Part shown: positions 8,879 through 16,485 of the stretch, one piece after another
Layout of the letters: each line of letters starts with the position of its first letter
Position numbering within the stretch: the first letter of the stretch is position 1
Source of the DNA: Bacteroidota bacterium
GTDB lineage: Bacteria > Bacteroidota > Bacteroidia > Chitinophagales > Chitinophagaceae
Assembly (NCBI GenBank): GCA_018266775.1
Contig: JAFDZS010000007.1
Coordinates: forward strand, 62,001 to 126,000
DNA: 64,000 nucleotides
Direction of reading: 5' to 3'
The notes under the pieces: model-generated
What the model saw: only the letters and a program-made list of their open reading frames with translations
Databases searched by the model: none
What the model was told of the DNA's origin: nothing
Made by a program: the position numbers and the translations under genes

Positions 8879-9493
8879 TTAATTTTCTCCAAAATTCATT
8901 TCAGTGATAGCAGGTGTTTTTTCTTTAGCTTTCGTTTCAAATACAGTCAGCATTTTTACCCGGTAAATAACGCTGGGTATATATTTGGATCCCATCATCG
9001 TCCATAGATTATTCTGCTGTTCAAAAGATATGGGATGAATATTAAAGACTAATCTTTCAATCAATTGCCAGGGTTTTTTATCAGGTTCCAGCACACTTGC
9101 GTTAATAGAAGGAAATTTCTCTGCATCAAAAACAGGATTGGCCTGGAAGAAACTGATCACACTGGAAACGTCACGCAGCGCAGTGCCATAATCTTTTTTA
9201 TGTGCAATGAATAATACAAAAAGATCCAGCTCCACCGGCGGATTCAGCTTATAAAATTGTTTATCTTCTGCAGGAATATATACGGGCCTTTTCCCTTCCC
9301 TTCTTTCCTCTTCCATGCCGGCCAGCATTACGGTGATATGATTGGCATCCGATACCGTCAGCGTACCATCGGGCAATAAGAGTGATTGTAATGCCACCAC
9401 ATTATCAGTACTGTAATTAGCAGTATCCTGTTCCCTTTCAACAATATAAGCATCCAGTTGCTTACGGATAAATTCTAGTGCTGTGCGAATCAT
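8879..9493 (-). CDS. eCIS tail terminator / DUF4255 (Pvc16-like N-terminal family)
   Basis: This 204-aa protein starts MIRTALEFIRKQLDAYIVER and contains VELDLFVLFIAHKKDYGTAL, HPISFEQQNNLWTMMGSKY and PSVIYRVKMLTVF. These are the typical segments of DUF4255, the family of Afp16/Pvc16 terminators that cap the tube-sheath and set the end of polymerisation. As the first gene of the minus-strand run it is probably the promoter-proximal gene of the eCIS operon. About 500 bp without a convincing gene lie upstream of it. The LWTMMG pattern near the C-terminus is strongly conserved in the family as I know it, so the assignment is firm. Confidence 0.92.
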   Translation of the reverse strand: MIRTALEFIRKQLDAYIVEREQDTANYSTDNVVALQSLLLPDGTLTVSDANHITVMLAGMEEERREGKRPVYIPAEDKQFYKLNPPVELDLFVLFIAHKKDYGTALRDVSSVISFFQANPVFDAEKFPSINASVLEPDKKPWQLIERLVFNIHPISFEQQNNLWTMMGSKYIPSVIYRVKMLTVFETKAKEKTPAITEMNFGEN

Positions 9494-9995
9494 AATTTTA
9501 AAATTCAGTTTGCTATACTTAAAGCCCCGCTTCGTTTATGGCATGCCGGTATCATTATGCCATAGCATTTAATTTTTACAAAAAACTGCTTTCAGAATAC
9601 AGCCTGTATTCTGTCATGCCTGAACTGCTGGTATTGCTGTGGTTTAGGAAGGTTAAATTCGTTTGTGGAGACTGGATCGTTAATTATTGCACAAGAATAA
9701 AAATTAGAAATAAATTTGTCAATACCTCAAAGCGGTAATTTTTTTTATTAACGAAAAAAAAATGTTCAGATCTATTTTTTTTGACTGAGGAAAATATTTT
9801 TTTCTGATTTACAAAGAAGCTGAAACACTTTGCAGTAAAGGATTACAGCAGCTTTATTTTTCTGCAAAACAGATGCCGGCAGAAATTTTACCACCGTTAA
9901 AATGTTATTGTAATTTTATTGCACATCGAAAAACGTGCAATGCGAAACAGTAAAATTACGGTGCAGATTTTTCACTAAAGTTGATCAGCGTTTTT
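9494..9995. other. AT-rich intergenic region upstream of the eCIS operon
   Basis: About 500 bp between the eCIS operon start and the rsmI stop (both on the minus strand), rich in A and T runs. It should contain the eCIS promoter, but I found no exact TAnnTTTG element on the minus strand. A 7-bp inverted repeat (ATTGCAC 9918-9924 / GTGCAAT 9935-9941) lies near the rsmI end. A 66-codon plus-strand frame at 9538-9738 has no recognisable features and is not called. Confidence 0.6.
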
Positions 9996-10664
9996 TTAAT
10001 GGCCAAGGCCTTGTATCACAATTACAATTTCACCTTTTACCGGTTTATCATTAAAGTAATCATGTACTTCCTGTAAAGTGCCGCGTTTATTTTCTTCAAA
10101 TTTTTTGGTAAGCTCCCTGCTTACACAGCACTGCCGTTCTGCCCCAAAATATTGTATGCACTCATTCAGGGTTTTTACCAGGCGCATCGGGCTTTCATAA
10201 AACACCATCGTTCTCTCTTCTGCAGCTAATTTTTTCATCAGCGTCATCCTGCCCTTTTTCAGTGGCAAAAAACCTTCAAAGCAAAAACTGTTCATTGGCA
10301 GGCCGCTATTTACCAATGCGGGAACAAATGCAGTGGCGCCGGGCAGGCATTCCACCCGGATATTATTTTTCACACATTCTCTTACCAGTAAAAATGCAGG
10401 GTCGCTGATTCCGGGTGTACCCGCATCCGTTAGTAATGCCATCGTTTTACCGGCTGCCAATTGTTCGGCAAGATGTGTTACCACTTTATGTTCATTGTGC
10501 TGATGATAAGGGGTAATGGGTTTTTGGATATGGTAATGCTGCAGCAATACCTGCGAGGTTCGGGTATCTTCTGCCAGCACCAGGTCAACGGCTTGTAATA
10601 CGTCAACTGCCCTGAAAGTAAAATCGGCCAGGTTGCCTATTGGTGTGGGGATGATGTATAACAT
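9996..10664 (-). CDS. rsmI: 16S rRNA (cytidine1402-2'-O)-methyltransferase RsmI
   Basis: RsmI methylates the ribose of C1402 in the decoding centre of 16S rRNA, using S-adenosylmethionine. The 222-aa product has the family signatures in order: YIIPTPIGNLADFTFRAVDV at the N-terminus, AEDTRTSQVLL, ALLTDAGTPGISDPAFLLVR, CLPGATAFVPALVNSGL, FEGFLPLKKGR, VFYESPMRLVKTL and CVSRELTKKFEE. It is shorter than the E. coli protein (about 286 aa) because the C-terminal tail is absent, as in many Bacteroidota. The frame stands alone: purS ends about 136 bp upstream across a repeat-like AT-rich spacer. Confidence 0.95.
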   Translation of the reverse strand: MLYIIPTPIGNLADFTFRAVDVLQAVDLVLAEDTRTSQVLLQHYHIQKPITPYHQHNEHKVVTHLAEQLAAGKTMALLTDAGTPGISDPAFLLVRECVKNNIRVECLPGATAFVPALVNSGLPMNSFCFEGFLPLKKGRMTLMKKLAAEERTMVFYESPMRLVKTLNECIQYFGAERQCCVSRELTKKFEENKRGTLQEVHDYFNDKPVKGEIVIVIQGLGH

Positions 10665-10670
10665 GGTTAT

Positions 10671-10790
10671 AATGGATAATTGAAAAATGGATAATGGTCA
10701 ATTTATGGTGCCCGAAAAATTTTCAGTTAAAGAATACATTACGATTCAAGAACATTATCCATTATTCATTATTAATTATTCATTATTTAG
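10671..10790. repeat. Imperfect inverted AT-rich repeat between purS and rsmI
   Basis: The left arm (around 10671-10700, AATGGATAAT twice) and the right arm (around 10753-10789, CATTATCCATTATTCATTAT) are imperfect reverse complements of about 26-30 bp, separated by about 50 bp. A similar string occurs at 46722-46755. It may be a degenerate mobile repeat or a simple AT-rich slippage product. Confidence 0.45.
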
Positions 10791-10800
10791 TCAATAATGC

Positions 10801-11046
10801 TTACAGTACTGCCAATTCATAATATTCCATTACCGGGTTGGCCAGTAATTTTTTGGCTGCTTCATCTGCAGCTGTTAATGCAGCTTCTTTGCTGCCTGCT
10901 TCAATTTGCAGATCGATGTGTTTACCAATGCGAACATCGCCAACGTTGTTAATGCCTAAATTCTGAAGCCCGCCCATTACTGCTTTTCCCTGCGGATCGA
11001 GCAAATCTTTTAAAGGCATCACTTTTACCTGTACTGTATATGTCAT
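10801..11046 (-). CDS. purS: Phosphoribosylformylglycinamidine synthase subunit PurS
   Basis: PurS is the small subunit of the three-part FGAM synthase (PurS, PurL, PurQ) in purine biosynthesis; its dimer bridges the synthetase and glutaminase subunits. I start it at ATG 11046-11044 (MTYTVQVKVMPLKDLLDPQG), giving 81 aa, the usual size. A longer frame upstream lacks similarity and lies inside pssA. The motif DPQGKAVMGGLQNLGINNVG is the PurS signature. The start overlaps the pssA stop in an ATGA, so the two genes are probably translationally coupled despite unrelated pathways. purL and purQ are not in the window. Confidence 0.93.
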   Translation of the reverse strand: MTYTVQVKVMPLKDLLDPQGKAVMGGLQNLGINNVGDVRIGKHIDLQIEAGSKEAALTAADEAAKKLLANPVMEYYELAVL

Positions 11047-11813
11047 GATTGTGGTTGTTTGTTGAGCAAAGATAAAATAATGTACACTATGAATACCACC
11101 GGCACTGCCAGCCATTGCAATAAAATTCCGGCCACCACCGCAATTGCCAGTAAAGTATATTTGGGCAGGTTATTTTTTACAGAATAATCTTTAAACTTCA
11201 ATGCCATTAAAGGCAATGTGGAGACCATTAAACCGCTGACCACTGCAATTACCGTATATAACACCCATTTGTTGGTCAGCCATTCGTTGATATTAATAAA
11301 GCTGTTACCGAAATGCAGTATCAGGGGGAAAGAAGCAATCAGTAAACCTGCTGCAGGAATGGGCACGCCCTTAAATCCATAGGTTTGTGAATTGTCAATA
11401 TTAAATCGTGCCAGCCGGTATGCGCCTGCACAGGCCACCAGGAAGGCGGGTAATAACCAGGCCATCGATGTATCCAGCCCACTTTCTTCTTTGATAAAAC
11501 TGATACGCAGCAATTGGTATAAGATTACTGATGGCGCTACACCAAAACTTACTACATCACTTAGTGAATCCAGTTGCTTACCCATATCTGATGTGGCTTT
11601 TAGTAAGCGGGCTACAAACCCATCCAAAAAATCCACTACAGCCGCAGCAAAAATAAAATAAGCGGCAACTGATAATTCTTCCGGAATATTGAAGTGGGAA
11701 CTCAGGTCACTTTCTGTATAAATTGAAATCGTTTTGGTCTGCAGGGCAAATACTATCGCAATACAACCTAGGAAAAGGTTTATTAAAGTAAAGATGTTGG
11801 GGATTTGTTTCAT
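11043..11813 (-). CDS. pssA: CDP-diacylglycerol-serine O-phosphatidyltransferase
   Basis: This integral membrane enzyme makes phosphatidylserine from CDP-diacylglycerol and serine, the route to phosphatidylethanolamine. The CDP-alcohol phosphotransferase signature is visible as DGFVARLLKATSDMGKQLDS followed by LSD, i.e. DG-x2-AR-x8-G-x3-D-x3-D. Several hydrophobic helices follow (VAAYFIFAAAVVDFL, WLLPAFLVACAGAYRLARF, LLAIAVVAGILLQWLAVPVV). I place the start at ATG 11813 (MKQIPNIFTLINLFLG), giving 256 aa. The open frame extends 22 codons further up, but that part lacks family features. It overlaps purS by 4 bp. Confidence 0.92.
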   Translation of the reverse strand: MKQIPNIFTLINLFLGCIAIVFALQTKTISIYTESDLSSHFNIPEELSVAAYFIFAAAVVDFLDGFVARLLKATSDMGKQLDSLSDVVSFGVAPSVILYQLLRISFIKEESGLDTSMAWLLPAFLVACAGAYRLARFNIDNSQTYGFKGVPIPAAGLLIASFPLILHFGNSFININEWLTNKWVLYTVIAVVSGLMVSTLPLMALKFKDYSVKNNLPKYTLLAIAVVAGILLQWLAVPVVFIVYIILSLLNKQPQS

Positions 11814-11906
11814 TGTTTTATGTACTGTTTTTGAAGGCCGATAACCATTGTAAGACGACAGACGACAGTTGTTAGACAACAGCCCCGGACGACTGATAAC
11901 AGTTTT

Positions 11907-12266
11907 TCATTTACTTTTTATGGCCTTTTTTAAGGCTTGTATTTTAATGATTACTATTTCTAATGCTGTATAAAATGAATCGAATTGCTTTTGATCTATA
12001 TATTTTCGTCTGATCGCAAGATAAAGACAATTTACTACTTCGATTGCGGACCGCTGAGCATAACCGAAAAAACGACCCTGTTCAGGATTTGACTGGCCTG
12101 TTGACCCTTCTGCAATGTTTAATGATATCGAATCTGCTGCCCGTTTCATCTGTGATGTCAAGGAAAATATTTCTTCCTTCGGAAAATTCCTGGTCAGAGT
12201 GTGTACATCATCAGCCATATCTAATGCCAATTTCCACACGTGTAATTGTTCAAACTTAAAAGCCAT
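11907..12266 (-). CDS. Four-helix-bundle protein (23S rRNA intervening-sequence family)
   Basis: This 119-aa all-helical protein starts MAFKFEQLHVWKLALDMADD. It has the family hallmarks FPKEEIFSLTSQMKRAADSI and SLNIAEGSTGQSNPEQGRFF, followed by AQRSAIEVVNCLYLA. It belongs to the TIGR02436-type family, first noticed as the ORF within 23S rRNA intervening sequences but widespread as free-standing genes in Bacteroidota. Its biochemical role is unknown; some members are thought to bind nucleic acid. It stands alone between pssA and the aminopeptidase gene, both on the same strand, with about 95-105 bp spacers. No nearby mobile-element genes are seen. Confidence 0.9.
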   Translation of the reverse strand: MAFKFEQLHVWKLALDMADDVHTLTRNFPKEEIFSLTSQMKRAADSISLNIAEGSTGQSNPEQGRFFGYAQRSAIEVVNCLYLAIRRKYIDQKQFDSFYTALEIVIIKIQALKKAIKSK

Positions 12267-12370
12267 GCTATTCTTGTTTTATGATGAATAATAAGGCTCT
12301 TCATTACATAAGGTTAATAACTAAAGGTCTTATATCTGTCTTCTGTTATCCATCATCTATCATCCACTAC

Positions 12371-13663
12371 CTACTTCCGCTTCATCAATCCTTCAATTTC
12401 TTCCACTGTTATAGGTATATTCTTCATCAAATCTTTATTGCCGTTCTTCGTAATCCAGAAGTTGTTTTCAATACGCACGCCCATTTTTTCTTCTTCAATA
12501 TAAATGCCCGGCTCAATGGTAAATACCATTCCGGCTTTAATTGGTTCGGTACGGGTGCCCAAATCATGTACATCAATGCCCAGGTGATGACTGATACCAT
12601 GATATAAATATTTACGGTAAGCCCTGTTCTCAGGGTCTTCGTTCTTAACATCACTTTTACGCAGCAGGCCAATTTTCAAAAACTGTTGCGTGGCTTCCTC
12701 GCCCACTTTTTCGGTATAATCAATAATGCTGATGCCCGGTTTTAAAATACTGGCTGCGTAATGGTGCAGGTGCAAACAGGCATTATATACTGTTTTTTGC
12801 CTGCGGGTGAATTTGCCGTTTACCGGAATAGTTCTTGTTAAGTCGGCACAATAATAGCCATACTCAGCACCAAAGTCCATTAAGATTAATTCGCCGTCTT
12901 TACATTCCATATTGTTTTCTACATAATGCAATGTTCTCGCCCTGTCGCCGCAGGCAATGATAGAGCCGTAAGCCGGCCCGGTTGCCCTTTGTTTTAAAAA
13001 CTGGTGAAAAATTTCTGCTTCAATTTCATATTCCATCACACCCGGTTTCACAAACTGCAGCAAATGGCGGAAAGTATTATCCGTAATATCAATAGCTTTC
13101 TGCATTACTTCAATTTCAAGCGCAGTTTTGATGCCCCGCAGCTCTTTCATCAGTAATGCGCTGCGTTTGTAGTGGTGCAGCGGGTAGCGGCGTTTCATGG
13201 CTTTGATATAACGGTAATCCATAACCGGAACTAAGTTTGCCTTGCGGTCATTTTCATTGGTGTTCAGGTAGATGGTTTCTGCCCAATGCATCCAGGGCTG
13301 CAGCATAGCATCCAGGCTGTCTAACCAAACAATAGTTTGAATGCCAGATATCGCTGTGCCTTCACTGCTCCGTAAACGGTGCCCGTCCCATTTTTCTTTT
13401 AATTCGTTGGGACGAACCAATACTAATACTTCCCTGTATTTAGGGTCGGGATTATCAGGATATAAAATCAGCATGGTATCTTCCTGTTCAATTCCGGTAA
13501 GCCAGAATAAATCGCTGTTTTGTTTGAATTTATACAGTGCATCGCCGTTGATGGGCAATTCATCGTTGCTGTTGAAAATGGCAATCGCATTTTTTTCCAT
13601 TTTACCCACAAACCTTTTACGGTTTTGAATAAAAATTTCTGGATTTAAGGGAAGGTATTTCAT
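12371..13663 (-). CDS. Xaa-Pro aminopeptidase (aminopeptidase P family, M24B)
   Basis: The enzyme removes N-terminal residues preceding proline and needs two metal ions. The 430-aa product has an N-terminal AMP_N domain (SNDELPINGDALYKFKQNSD, FWLTGIEQEDTMLILYP) and a C-terminal pita-bread domain. The metal and active-site motifs are visible: LMDFGAEYGYYCADLTRTIP (two Asp), GISHHLGIDVHD (His), FTIEPGIYI (Glu) and GVRIENNFWI (Glu). I chose ATG 13663 (MKYLPLNPEIFIQNRKRF); the upstream 50 codons of open frame look non-coding and would cover the spacer before pckA. No signal peptide is present with this start, so the enzyme should be cytoplasmic. Confidence 0.92.
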   Translation of the reverse strand: MKYLPLNPEIFIQNRKRFVGKMEKNAIAIFNSNDELPINGDALYKFKQNSDLFWLTGIEQEDTMLILYPDNPDPKYREVLVLVRPNELKEKWDGHRLRSSEGTAISGIQTIVWLDSLDAMLQPWMHWAETIYLNTNENDRKANLVPVMDYRYIKAMKRRYPLHHYKRSALLMKELRGIKTALEIEVMQKAIDITDNTFRHLLQFVKPGVMEYEIEAEIFHQFLKQRATGPAYGSIIACGDRARTLHYVENNMECKDGELILMDFGAEYGYYCADLTRTIPVNGKFTRRQKTVYNACLHLHHYAASILKPGISIIDYTEKVGEEATQQFLKIGLLRKSDVKNEDPENRAYRKYLYHGISHHLGIDVHDLGTRTEPIKAGMVFTIEPGIYIEEEKMGVRIENNFWITKNGNKDLMKNIPITVEEIEGLMKRK

Positions 13664-13933
13664 GTATTCTATAATTTGAGTTTTTAATATCAAGAACCGG
13701 ATCAGGCTTTCTTTAAACTGCCCATATAAGCATTTCTTAATGCAGCCTGATTTATAGTGCAATATACAGTTTTGAATAGTCCTGCCGAAATTGGCGAACA
13801 GGTGGAAATTCACTGGTTTAATGTGTATTTGTTACAAGAAGGCTGTGCCGTTTCATTAAAAAATATTTAATGCATTCAAGTATTTTATGTCAATATTTGA
13901 ATATTTCAAAAAAAACACACAATAATTGAATTA

Positions 13934-13949
13934 ACGCAAACGTTTGCGT
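13934..13949. promoter_or_regulatory. Perfect 16-bp LacI/PurR-type operator palindrome upstream of pckA
   Basis: ACGCAAACGTTTGCGT is a perfect palindrome with the central AAACGTTT typical of operators bound by LacI-family regulators, and it is close to the E. coli PurR box. It lies about 30 bp upstream of the -33 element of the pckA promoter. This suggests control of gluconeogenesis by a LacI-type regulator, either as an activator site or as part of a looped operator. No regulator gene is in the window. Confidence 0.65.
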
Positions 13950-13979
13950 AATCCAAACCTGAACTTATCCATTCCGGGT

Positions 13980-14012
13980 TTTGAACCCTAAAAAGTACAA
14001 GGTATACCTTTG
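13980..14012 (+). promoter_or_regulatory. Bacteroidota-type promoter of pckA
   Basis: A TTTG at 13980-13983 and a TACCTTTG at 14005-14012 (TAnnTTTG) are spaced by 21 bp, the arrangement of Bacteroidota SigA-type -33 and -7 elements. Transcription would begin near 14018, leaving a leader of about 30 nt before ATG 14052. The -7 element covers an in-frame TTG at 14010, which therefore cannot be the start codon of this transcript. Confidence 0.75.
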
Positions 14013-14051
14013 CAGCACGATTGCAACACTAAACTAAAATTATTACTTGTC

Positions 14052-15659
14052 ATGTCAGTACCAACCATGATTACCCTTCCTAAATCGGCTCTGATCAATT
14101 TAGGTTTACGATTATCGGGGGATATCCATTACCAGCTTACTCCCGAAGAACTTACTGAACAAACTTTACAGCGGGGCGAAGGTGTGCTTAACGATACCGG
14201 CGCACTGGTGATCAATACCGGTAAATTTACCGGCCGCAGCCCAAAAGATAAATACACTGTTAAAGATGCGGTTACAGAAAATACTGTTCACTGGAATGAT
14301 TTCAATATTGCCATTGAAGAAAAATATTTTCTGCAACTGAAGGAAAAAATGGTGGCTTACCTGGGAGAAAAAGATATTTGGGTAAGAGATTGCTTTGCCT
14401 GTGCCGATACTCAATATCGTTTAAGCCTTAGGGTGATTAATGAAAACCCGTGGAGCAATTTATTTTGTTACAATATGTTCATTCGCCCGGAAGAAAAAGA
14501 GCTGGATGATTTTTTACCGCAATGGCATATCATACAGGCGCCGGGTTTTAAAGCTGACCCTGCTGTGGATGGAACCCGTGGTGAAAATTTTGCCATCTTA
14601 AGTTTTACACATAAAACTATTTTAATTGGCGGTACCGGTTATACCGGCGAAATGAAGAAAGGCATTTTCACGATGCTGAATTATATTTTGCCACAACGTG
14701 CAAAGGTGCTGAGCATGCATTGCAGTGCCAACATGGGTAAGGATGGTGATACAGCTGTATTCTTTGGTTTAAGCGGTACTGGTAAAACTACGTTAAGTGC
14801 AGACCCTAACCGTTTATTGATTGGTGATGATGAACACGGCTGGACGGATAATGGTGTATTTAATTTTGAAGGAGGCTGTTATGCCAAAACTATCGACTTA
14901 AGCGAAGAGAAAGAACCTGAAATTTATCGTGCTATTAAGCCCGGTGCACTGGTGGAGAATATTACTTTCGTACCCGGTACCAATAAGATTGATTTCAGCA
15001 GTAAAAAAATTACTGAAAACACGAGGGTAAGTTATCCGTTGCACTTTATCAGTAATGCTTTAGAACCATCTGTTGGTAAAATTCCCAGAAATATTTTCTT
15101 CTTAACCTGCGATGCGTATGGCGTATTGCCTCCAATCAGCAGGTTAACACCGGGCCAGGCGATGTATCAATTCATTAGTGGTTATACCGCCAAAGTTGCC
15201 GGTACAGAAGCGGGTGTTACTGAACCAAAATCTACTTTCAGTGCATGCTTTGGTGCGCCGTTTTTGCCCTTGCATCCTGCACAATATGCAGAAATGCTGG
15301 GTAAGAAAATGAAAGAGCATAATGTGAAAATATGGTTGGTGAATACCGGATGGAGCGGAGGCCCTTATGGTATTGGCAGCCGTATGAAATTAAGTTATAC
15401 CAGGGCGATGATCACTGCAGCACTGGAAGGCCATTTGGATAACGTGGATTATGACACTACGCCATGGTTTAAATTATCAGTTCCCAATACTTGCCCTAAC
15501 GTTCCTTCGGCCATCTTAAATGCCCGTAACACCTGGCCTTCAGCTGATGCTTTCGATAAAAAAGCACAGGAACTCGCAAAAGAATTCGTAAATAATTTTA
15601 AAAAATATGCCGATGGCGCCAGCGAAGAAATTTTAAGTGCAGCGCCGGTTACTGAATAG
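14052..15659 (+). CDS. pckA: Phosphoenolpyruvate carboxykinase (ATP)
   Basis: PckA converts oxaloacetate and ATP to phosphoenolpyruvate, CO2 and ADP, the entry step of gluconeogenesis; in some anaerobes it runs in reverse. With ATG 14052 (MSVPTMITLPKSALINLG) it is 535 aa, the normal length; ATG 14067 is an alternative. Family motifs are clear: TGRSPKDKYTV near residue 60, the kinase loop FFGLSGTGKTTLSADPNR near 235, GDDEHGWTDNGVFNFEGGCY just after it (metal and substrate ligands), and NTGWSGGPYGIGSRMKLSYT near 430. It is monocistronic: a promoter and palindrome precede it and a strong terminator follows 60 bp after the stop. Confidence 0.97.
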   Translation: MSVPTMITLPKSALINLGLRLSGDIHYQLTPEELTEQTLQRGEGVLNDTGALVINTGKFTGRSPKDKYTVKDAVTENTVHWNDFNIAIEEKYFLQLKEKMVAYLGEKDIWVRDCFACADTQYRLSLRVINENPWSNLFCYNMFIRPEEKELDDFLPQWHIIQAPGFKADPAVDGTRGENFAILSFTHKTILIGGTGYTGEMKKGIFTMLNYILPQRAKVLSMHCSANMGKDGDTAVFFGLSGTGKTTLSADPNRLLIGDDEHGWTDNGVFNFEGGCYAKTIDLSEEKEPEIYRAIKPGALVENITFVPGTNKIDFSSKKITENTRVSYPLHFISNALEPSVGKIPRNIFFLTCDAYGVLPPISRLTPGQAMYQFISGYTAKVAGTEAGVTEPKSTFSACFGAPFLPLHPAQYAEMLGKKMKEHNVKIWLVNTGWSGGPYGIGSRMKLSYTRAMITAALEGHLDNVDYDTTPWFKLSVPNTCPNVPSAILNARNTWPSADAFDKKAQELAKEFVNNFKKYADGASEEILSAAPVTE

Positions 15660-15719
15660 TACCACGGATAAAATTATTATAAACTGCCAAACTAAAACAC
15701 AATTATGCTTGCCAGGCAA

Positions 15720-15747
15720 CCCCGGATGAAAGTCCGGGGATTTTTTT
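15720..15747 (+). terminator. Rho-independent terminator of pckA
   Basis: A perfect 7-bp G+C-rich stem (CCCCGGA 15720-15726 / TCCGGGG 15733-15739) with a 6-nt loop is followed at once by a run of seven T. It terminates pckA from the left. The convergent scoB gene ends 72 bp further on. Confidence 0.9.
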
Positions 15748-15818
15748 ATAGCAGAAGATTGGAGTGCTATTTAAGCGGGCAATTTTTATATGAACATACG
15801 TGGTATCATATTTCAAAG

Positions 15819-16475
15819 TCACAATTGCATCTCAGGTATTTCTCCTTCCACCACCAGCTTGCCCGCAGTTTTACTGATGATTTCTTCAGTTGTTATACCC
15901 GGCGCCCTTTCCAATAGTTTAAAACCCTGGGGAGTTACATCCAGCACAGCCAGTTCTGTAACTATTTTTTTCACACAGCACTTACCCGTAAGGGGTAGTG
16001 TACATTGTGGTAGTAACTTGCTTTCGCCTTTGGGATTGGTGTGCATCATGGCTACAATAATATTCTTTGCACTGGCTACTAAATCCATGGCGCCCCCCAT
16101 TCCTTTCACCATTTTACCCGGTATTTTCCAGTTGGCAATATCGCCCTGATCGCTTACTTCCATGGCGCCCAAAACAGTTAAATCGACCTTCCCGGCGCGA
16201 ATCATTCCAAAACTCATGGCACTATCAAAGAATGATGAACCCGGTACGGTAGTGATGGTTTGTTTGCCTGCATTAATTAAATCCGGGTCTTCATCTCCTT
16301 CAAATGGAAACGGCCCCATACCCAGCAAACCATTTTCACTTTGCAATACTACATCCATTCCTGCTGGAATATAGTTGGCCACTAAAGTGGGAATACCAAT
16401 GCCAAGATTTACATAGTAGCCATCCTGCAGTTCCTGTGCAATACGTTTTGCAATCTGGTTTTTATCTAAAGCCAT
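15819..16475 (-). CDS. scoB: 3-oxoacid CoA-transferase subunit B
   Basis: This is the beta subunit of a family I CoA-transferase, which moves CoA between succinyl-CoA (or acetyl-CoA) and a 3-oxoacid such as acetoacetate. The 218-aa protein has NLGIGIPTLVANYIPAGMDV, the active-site segment LQSENGLLGMGPFP with the catalytic Glu in SENG, and GGAMDLVASAKNIIVAMMHT. It follows subunit A by 10 bp and ends the long minus-strand run that starts with bamD. Substrate preference cannot be read from sequence; acetoacetate use with succinyl-CoA is the most common assignment. Confidence 0.94.
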   Translation of the reverse strand: MALDKNQIAKRIAQELQDGYYVNLGIGIPTLVANYIPAGMDVVLQSENGLLGMGPFPFEGDEDPDLINAGKQTITTVPGSSFFDSAMSFGMIRAGKVDLTVLGAMEVSDQGDIANWKIPGKMVKGMGGAMDLVASAKNIIVAMMHTNPKGESKLLPQCTLPLTGKCCVKKIVTELAVLDVTPQGFKLLERAPGITTEEIISKTAGKLVVEGEIPEMQL

Positions 16476-16485
16476 GAATAGAAAT

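Larger units (their letters stand above)
13664..14051. other. Divergent regulatory region between pepP-like gene and pckA
   Basis: About 390 bp between divergently transcribed genes. It contains a perfect 16-bp palindrome (13934-13949) and a Bacteroidota promoter for pckA (13980-14012), listed separately. The rest is AT-rich without a convincing gene. No exact TAnnTTTG element was found for the aminopeptidase gene. Confidence 0.7.

Noticed and set aside
9538..9738. A 66-codon plus-strand gene upstream of the eCIS operon
   Set aside because: No domain, signal or family pattern, and it lies in a region expected to hold the divergent eCIS promoter; it looks like a chance open frame.
14010..14051. 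TTG at 14010 as the pckA start
   Set aside because: The triplet lies in the -7 promoter element, upstream of the predicted transcript start; ATG 14052 gives the normal family length.
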